This document shows positions 36,311 through 40,442 of a stretch of 40,442 bases of DNA, in pieces. The position numbers and the translations under genes were made by a program. Source of the DNA: Pseudomonadota bacterium (GTDB lineage Bacteria > Pseudomonadota > Gammaproteobacteria > Burkholderiales > Thiobacillaceae); assembly GCA_021820845.1 (NCBI GenBank), contig JAKADC010000017.1:1-40442 (forward strand). Reading direction: 5' to 3'. The notes beneath the pieces were generated by a model. It did no database searches. It was not told the DNA's origin and saw only the letters and a program-made list of their open reading frames with translations. Within the stretch, counting starts at the first letter, position 1. Each line of letters starts with the position of its first letter.

Positions 36311-37423
36311 TCAAGCGGGATAGATCGCGCCCAGGATGCGTTCGCCGCGCGCGCCCGTGACGGCCGGCAGGTTCCCCGGCGCACGATGCAGCGTCTGCCG
36401 GGCGAGCCAGGCAAAGGCGAGCGCTTCGACCCAGTCGGGATCGACGCCGAGCGCGGCGGTGGTGTCCACCCGGAGCCCCGGCAGACGGGCGCGGATCCGC
36501 TGCATCAACGCGCCGTTGCGCGCGCCCCCGCCGCAGATGTAAATCTCGCGCGCGCCCATGCATTCGCGTGTGACTGCATTGGCAAGACTCGCGGCCGTGA
36601 ATTCGAGCAGGGTGGCCTGCACGTCGGCTGGATCGATCGCGGCACCCAGGGCTCCCAGAACGGCATCGAGCCAGTCGAGATTGAACTGCTCGCGCCCCGC
36701 GCTCTTGGGCGGGGGAAGTTGCAGGTACGCATGCTGCATCAACGCAGATAGCAGCCCGGCGTGGGTCGTTCCGCTGGCCGCCCAGGCGCCGTCATGGTCG
36801 TAATGGGTGCCGTTGTGACGGCGAATCCACGCATCCAGCAGCATGTTGCCCGGCCCGGTGTCCCAGCCGCGCACCGGCCCGTTGACGGGCAGATCGGTGA
36901 TATTGGAGATGCCGCCGATGTTCGCGATGACCCGATGAACGCCCCGATGTCTCAGAATCCGGGCATGGAAGGCTGGAACCAGCGGCGCGCCCTGGCCGCC
37001 GGCCGCGATGTCGCGGCTGCGAAAATCGGCAACGACCGTGACGCCGGTGAGTTCGGCCAGCAAGGATGCGTTGCCGATCTGCAGGGTATAGCCATCCGCG
37101 GGACGGTGGCGCAGGGTCTGGCCGTGGCAGCCGATGGCGCGGACGGCGACCGACGCGTTGCCATCGAGGAGCGTCCCAACGGCTTGCGCGTAGAGCCGCG
37201 CCAGCGCATTGGCGGCACACGCGGCAAGATGGATTTCGTCGGGCTGCGGCGAATGCAGCGCGAGCAACTGCGCGCGCAAGTCGTCCGGGTAGGGAAGGTA
37301 TTGGGTGTGGAGGAGCCGGATTTGGCCTGCGGGGCCTACTTCGGCGAGAACGGCATCGACACCGTCCAGGCTGGTGCCGGACATGAGGCCGACATAATGT
37401 TCGGCCTCATGTGCGGTGGCCAT
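36311..37423 (-). CDS. anmK: Anhydro-N-acetylmuramic acid kinase
   Basis: AnmK phosphorylates and opens 1,6-anhydro-MurNAc during cell-wall recycling. The 370-residue product starts near the phosphate-binding motif GLMSGTSLDGVDAVLAE and shows ANIGGISNIT, GWDTGPGNMLLDAWI and YICGGGARNGALM, all family signatures. TTG 37429 is in frame, but ATG 37423, two bases after the peptidase stop, is preferred. Co-transcription with a peptidoglycan peptidase fits its role. Confidence 0.94.
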   Translation of the reverse strand: MATAHEAEHYVGLMSGTSLDGVDAVLAEVGPAGQIRLLHTQYLPYPDDLRAQLLALHSPQPDEIHLAACAANALARLYAQAVGTLLDGNASVAVRAIGCHGQTLRHRPADGYTLQIGNASLLAELTGVTVVADFRSRDIAAGGQGAPLVPAFHARILRHRGVHRVIANIGGISNITDLPVNGPVRGWDTGPGNMLLDAWIRRHNGTHYDHDGAWAASGTTHAGLLSALMQHAYLQLPPPKSAGREQFNLDWLDAVLGALGAAIDPADVQATLLEFTAASLANAVTRECMGAREIYICGGGARNGALMQRIRARLPGLRVDTTAALGVDPDWVEALAFAWLARQTLHRAPGNLPAVTGARGERILGAIYPA

Positions 37424-37425
37424 GC

Positions 37426-38751
37426 TCAATCGAGCGCGGCGAGGTTCGTACCGCGCAACAAGCCCAGCTTGTCGGCCCAGCTTGCGGTCTGCTGCAGGAA
37501 GCGCGCACGCTGCCCAGCGGCCAGCGGGGGCGATCCGGGCAGCTTGACCGACAGGGGATTGTAGGGCTTGCCTGCGATCCGGACCTCGTAATGCAGGTGC
37601 GGGCCGGTTGCTATGCCGGTGGCACCGACATAGGCAATGACGTCGCCCTGGCTGACGGCACGGCCAGGGCGAATGCCCGGTGCAAAGGCGCTCAGGTGGC
37701 CGTAATAGGTTTCGTAGCCATTCTGGTGACGCAGAATGACGAGGTTGCCATAGCCGCCGCGGCGGCCGGCGAATTCAACGACGGCGTCGCCCGTGGCCTT
37801 GACGCGGGTCCCGGTCGGCGCACCGAAGTCGACACCGGTATGGGCGCGGGCGTAACCCAGCACGGGATGCATGCGAGAACTGCTGAAATTGGAAGTGACA
37901 CGCGAGAATTCGAGCGGCGAACGCAGAAAGCCCTTTTTCAGCGACTCGCCCTCGGGCGTGTAATAGCTCTCACGCCCGGACGGATCACGGTAGAGAACAG
38001 CACGGTGGACCTTGCCGGCGTTGATGAACTCTGCTGCCAGCAGCTCGCCGGTGGAAACGGGTTCGCCATTGCGATAATTGACCGTGTAGATGACCGAAAA
38101 CGTGTCGCCACGGCGCAGGTCCTCGCGGAAATCCAGACTGGTCGAGAATGTCTCGGCCATCTTGTCGGCGATCTTGTCGGGAATCCCCGCAGCGTCGGTT
38201 GCGCCGTAAAGCGATGACACGATGCGCCCTGAACGCATCACCACGCGGCTTTCGGTCCGGTCACTGCTGTCTTGCGCAACATAGCCGTCACCCTGGCGAA
38301 GGACGGTCAGGGCGGGCCCGCCGTGGCGTTCGAAGCGGATGCTGAGCAACTGGCCATCGGCCGTTGTGGTGGCCTGAATGTGCTTGCCGGCCCGTATGTT
38401 CGTCGCCAGCTGACGCACCGCATCGGTGGCCAGCAGGCGCTGGATTTCCAGGTCATCGATCTTCAGCCGGCCCAGCGCGCTTGCGACCGTATCGCCCGAC
38501 TGAATAACGGTGTCGCGCTCGAACGTTCCGGCGCTTCCGGCATCGGCCAGCTCGGGCAGCTCGGGCAGCGCGATGGCTTCGGTGATCGTTTCAGGCTTGA
38601 TATCGGTGGTGGTGGTGTCGGGTGCCAGGCCAAAGGCGGCGACGACGCCAAAAAGCGGCAGACTGGAGAGGGCAACCAGGGTGCGAAGGCTGAAGCGGCG
38701 TTCCGCTCCGGTCATGCGATAGGTTAAGATTCTCAGTTTGGTGAGCGGCAT
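37426..38751 (-). CDS. M23 family peptidoglycan endopeptidase (MepM/YebA-like)
   Basis: A 441-residue envelope protein with one N-terminal membrane segment or uncleaved signal (about 23-44). A LysM/OapA-like region follows (around 80-125, VIQSGDTVASALGRL), then a C-terminal M23 metallopeptidase domain (about 280-400). The zinc ligands are visible as His304 and Asp308 in HTGVDFGAP and His387 in GPHLHYEV. It is predicted to cleave peptidoglycan cross-links in the periplasm. It is the first gene of the pair with anmK and is divergent from tyrS; this arrangement is common in betaproteobacteria. Confidence 0.9.
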   Translation of the reverse strand: MPLTKLRILTYRMTGAERRFSLRTLVALSSLPLFGVVAAFGLAPDTTTTDIKPETITEAIALPELPELADAGSAGTFERDTVIQSGDTVASALGRLKIDDLEIQRLLATDAVRQLATNIRAGKHIQATTTADGQLLSIRFERHGGPALTVLRQGDGYVAQDSSDRTESRVVMRSGRIVSSLYGATDAAGIPDKIADKMAETFSTSLDFREDLRRGDTFSVIYTVNYRNGEPVSTGELLAAEFINAGKVHRAVLYRDPSGRESYYTPEGESLKKGFLRSPLEFSRVTSNFSSSRMHPVLGYARAHTGVDFGAPTGTRVKATGDAVVEFAGRRGGYGNLVILRHQNGYETYYGHLSAFAPGIRPGRAVSQGDVIAYVGATGIATGPHLHYEVRIAGKPYNPLSVKLPGSPPLAAGQRARFLQQTASWADKLGLLRGTNLAALD

Positions 38752-38908
38752 GGACCGTTTCCCTTCCGTAATCGAGCCGGGAGTCTACCATACTTGGGCC
38801 CGGTAAAATTTATTGAATCCAAACAGTGGCTTGCGCGCGCCGGATGAATTGGTATTGGTCTTTTACGGCCAGGTCTGAGCAAACTTGACCCGTACAGAGA
38901 GGACGTTG
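38752..38908. promoter_or_regulatory. Divergent spacer between the M23 peptidase gene and tyrS
   Basis: A 157-base gap that must carry both promoters. On plus, TAAAAT at 38804-38809 could be a -10, but no good -35 lies 16-18 bases upstream. No palindrome other than GGGCCC at 38796-38801 is evident. No T-box features were recognised. Confidence 0.35.
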
Positions 38909-40105
38909 ATGCAGGAGGCTTTGCAGGAAATCAAGCGGGGCGCCGACGAGTTGCTGGTCGAAGCCGAGCTGGTCGAAAAACTGAAAACCGGTCGGCCGTT
39001 GCGGATCAAGGCGGGGTTCGACCCGACTGCGCCCGATCTGCACCTCGGGCATACCGTCCTGCTGAACAAGCTGCGCCAGTTTCAGATGCTGGGGCATAAG
39101 ATCATTTTCCTGATCGGCGATTTCACCGGCATGATCGGCGATCCGACCGGGAAAAACGCCACACGTCCGCCGCTGACCCGCGAGGCCGTCGCCGAGAACG
39201 CCAGGACGTACCAGGAGCAGGTGTTCAAGATCCTCGACCCGGCTGCGACCGAGGTGCGTTTCAATTCGGAGTGGATGGAAAAGCTGGGCTCGGTCGGCAT
39301 GATCCGGCTGGCTGCGACCCATACCGTAGCGCGCATGCTCGAGCGCGACGATTTTCACAAGCGCTACAACAGCCAGCAGCCGATCGCGATCCACGAATTC
39401 CTGTATCCCTTGATTCAGGGCTACGACTCGGTCGAGCTCAAGGCGGACGTCGAACTCGGCGGTACCGACCAGAAATTCAATCTGCTGATGGGCCGGGAAC
39501 TGCAAAAGCATCACGGCCAGCCCCCTCAGTGCATCCTGACCATGCCGTTGCTAGAGGGAATGGACGGCGTCAACAAGATGTCGAAGTCGCTCGCCAACTA
39601 CATCGGGATCAACGAGCCGCCGCAGGAGATCTTCGGAAAGCTGATGTCGATCTCCGATGACCTGATGTGGCGCTACATTCAACTCCTGTCGTTCGAGCCC
39701 CTTGCAACGATCGAGAACTGGAGGCGGCAGGTCGCCGAGGGCGCCAACCCGCGCGACGTCAAGGTGCGCTTCGCGCAGGAGATCGTGGCGCGCTTCCACA
39801 GCCAAACGGCGGCAACCGAGGCGCTGACCGAATTCGAAGCACGTTTCCAGAAGGGCGCGCTGCCGGACGAGATGCCGGAATTCAGCCTCCCCGGCGTCGG
39901 AGGCGCGCTGCTCGTCCCCCAGTTGCTGAAGCTGGCGGGGCTCGTGCCGAGCACGTCGGATGCCATCCGCCAGATCGCTGGCGGCGGCGTGCGGCTCGAC
40001 GGCGAACGTGTTGCAGATAAAGGCATAAGCGTGCCCGTCGGCGCCACCGTGGTGGCCCAGGTCGGCAAGCGGAAATTCGCTCGCGTCACAATTATTGAAA
40101 ATTAA
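38909..40105 (+). CDS. tyrS: Tyrosine--tRNA ligase
   Basis: TyrRS charges tRNA(Tyr). From ATG 38909 the product has 398 residues; an in-frame TTG at 38885 would add 8, but GAGAGGA lies 5 bases before the ATG. It is a class I synthetase with HLGH at 45-48 and KMSKS at 223-227. An S4 RNA-binding domain lies at the C-terminus (about 335-398, with [18 protein letters not shown]). The HLGH form and length place it with the TyrZ-like group common in betaproteobacteria. Its last codons, rich in A and T, merge with the upstream part of the rRNA promoter. Confidence 0.96.
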   Translation: MQEALQEIKRGADELLVEAELVEKLKTGRPLRIKAGFDPTAPDLHLGHTVLLNKLRQFQMLGHKIIFLIGDFTGMIGDPTGKNATRPPLTREAVAENARTYQEQVFKILDPAATEVRFNSEWMEKLGSVGMIRLAATHTVARMLERDDFHKRYNSQQPIAIHEFLYPLIQGYDSVELKADVELGGTDQKFNLLMGRELQKHHGQPPQCILTMPLLEGMDGVNKMSKSLANYIGINEPPQEIFGKLMSISDDLMWRYIQLLSFEPLATIENWRRQVAEGANPRDVKVRFAQEIVARFHSQTAATEALTEFEARFQKGALPDEMPEFSLPGVGGALLVPQLLKLAGLVPSTSDAIRQIAGGGVRLDGERVADKGISVPVGATVVAQVGKRKFARVTIIEN

Positions 40106-40146
40106 TTTGCCGAAACTGTTGACGGATGGTTTTAGCTCTGTAGAAT
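40094..40146 (+). promoter_or_regulatory. rRNA operon promoter with AT-rich upstream element
   Basis: -35 TTGACG at 40119-40124, spacer 16, -10 TAGAAT at 40141-40146, followed by the GC-rich discriminator GCGCAC. The DNA before the -35 (about 40090-40110) is AT-rich like an UP element and includes the tyrS stop codon. Transcription should start near 40153, about 200 bases before mature 16S rRNA. Confidence 0.75.
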
Positions 40147-40204
40147 GCGCACCTTCTCGAAACGCAGTGCGACACGCAAACCGCGAAGAGCAAAGCTAAT
40201 CGAT

Positions 40205-40216
40205 TGATCTTTAACA
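40205..40216 (+). promoter_or_regulatory. boxA antitermination site
   Basis: TGATCTTTAACA differs at one base from the E. coli rrn boxA TGCTCTTTAACA. It should bind NusB and S10 (NusE, encoded at 134-442) on the leader RNA to prevent early termination. Confidence 0.8.
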
Positions 40217-40358
40217 ATTTACAGCCGATAGGTGTGGGTGTTGGTGCGGTAGTTGTCCTGGTTTTGGCTGGGATGGCAACTAGCATAGATGCTCACACTG
40301 AGATGAAGTAATTCATTTGAGTTGAGCGATAGAAGTATTTGAAGTAATTGCAGAGATT

Positions 40359-40442
40359 GAACTGAAGAGTTTGATCCTGGCTCAGATTGAACGCTGGCGG
40401 AATGCTTTACACATGCAAGTCGAACGGCAGCACGGGAGCTTG
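40359..40442 (+). rRNA. rrs: 16S ribosomal RNA, 5' end (partial)
   Basis: The first about 84 bases of 16S rRNA. The universal AGAGTTTGATCCTGGCTCAG stands at 40366-40385, and ATTGAACGCTGGCGG follows. The next stretch, AATGCTTTACACATGCAAGT, is the form seen in many betaproteobacteria, including Thiobacillus. The start was placed by aligning to E. coli position 1 and may be off by a base or two. Confidence 0.96.

Overview
This GC-rich window comes from a betaproteobacterial chromosome. The gene order tuf-S10-spc-alpha with infA between secY and rpmJ, the fmdB-DUF502-aspS block and the argC-erpA-anmK-peptidase-tyrS block are all familiar from betaproteobacteria. The first bases of the 16S rRNA gene at the right end also fit. 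The overall look is closest to Thiobacillus and relatives (Nitrosomonadales), but I cannot fix the genus from sequence alone.

Layout. 1-14068: the end of an EF-Tu gene, then the complete S10, spc and alpha ribosomal protein operons on the plus strand, with secY, infA and rpoA, closed by a strong terminator at 14092-14116. Near-consensus promoters inside the cluster (before rplC, rplN and rpsM) divide it into separately transcribed parts, and inverted repeats surround or adjoin their -10 elements. 14229-19870: a SAM hydroxide adenosyltransferase-like gene facing a minus-strand group of uvrA, an RluF-like pseudouridine synthase and a glycerate 2-kinase. 19969-27474: plus-strand genes for a YajR-like transporter, SSB, a FmdB zinc ribbon, a DUF502 membrane protein, AspRS, a DUF2322-like protein, NudB, an EEP-family enzyme and ClsB.

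27568-28568 is the accessory part. It holds a minus-strand DUF433 antitoxin-like gene and its DUF5615 PIN-like toxin partner, which is frameshifted at a run of five G. Next to these is an approximately 65-bp tract of the hexanucleotide GGCCCC (GGGGCC on the minus strand), joined directly to the C-terminal third of a RelE/ParE-type toxin that has lost its front. This looks like a decaying toxin-antitoxin island with an expanded G-quadruplex-capable microsatellite at its breakpoint, and it is the most unusual part of the window.

28569-40442: a general porin, a large TPR/GT41 (O-GlcNAc transferase-like) glycosyltransferase, an OsmC-family protein, a YdcF/ElyC-like DUF218 protein, rplM-rpsI, argC, erpA, anmK, an M23 envelope peptidase, tyrS, and finally an rRNA promoter, boxA and the start of a 16S rRNA gene.

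Functionally the window is mostly translation machinery: ribosomal proteins, two aminoacyl-tRNA synthetases, a pseudouridine synthase, IF1 and rRNA. Around it are DNA repair and replication (UvrA, SSB), envelope functions (SecY, porin, ClsB, M23 peptidase, AnmK) and Fe-S assembly (ErpA). Several promoters serving ribosomal protein or rRNA genes share a G/C-rich stretch right after the -10 box, as expected for stringently controlled promoters.
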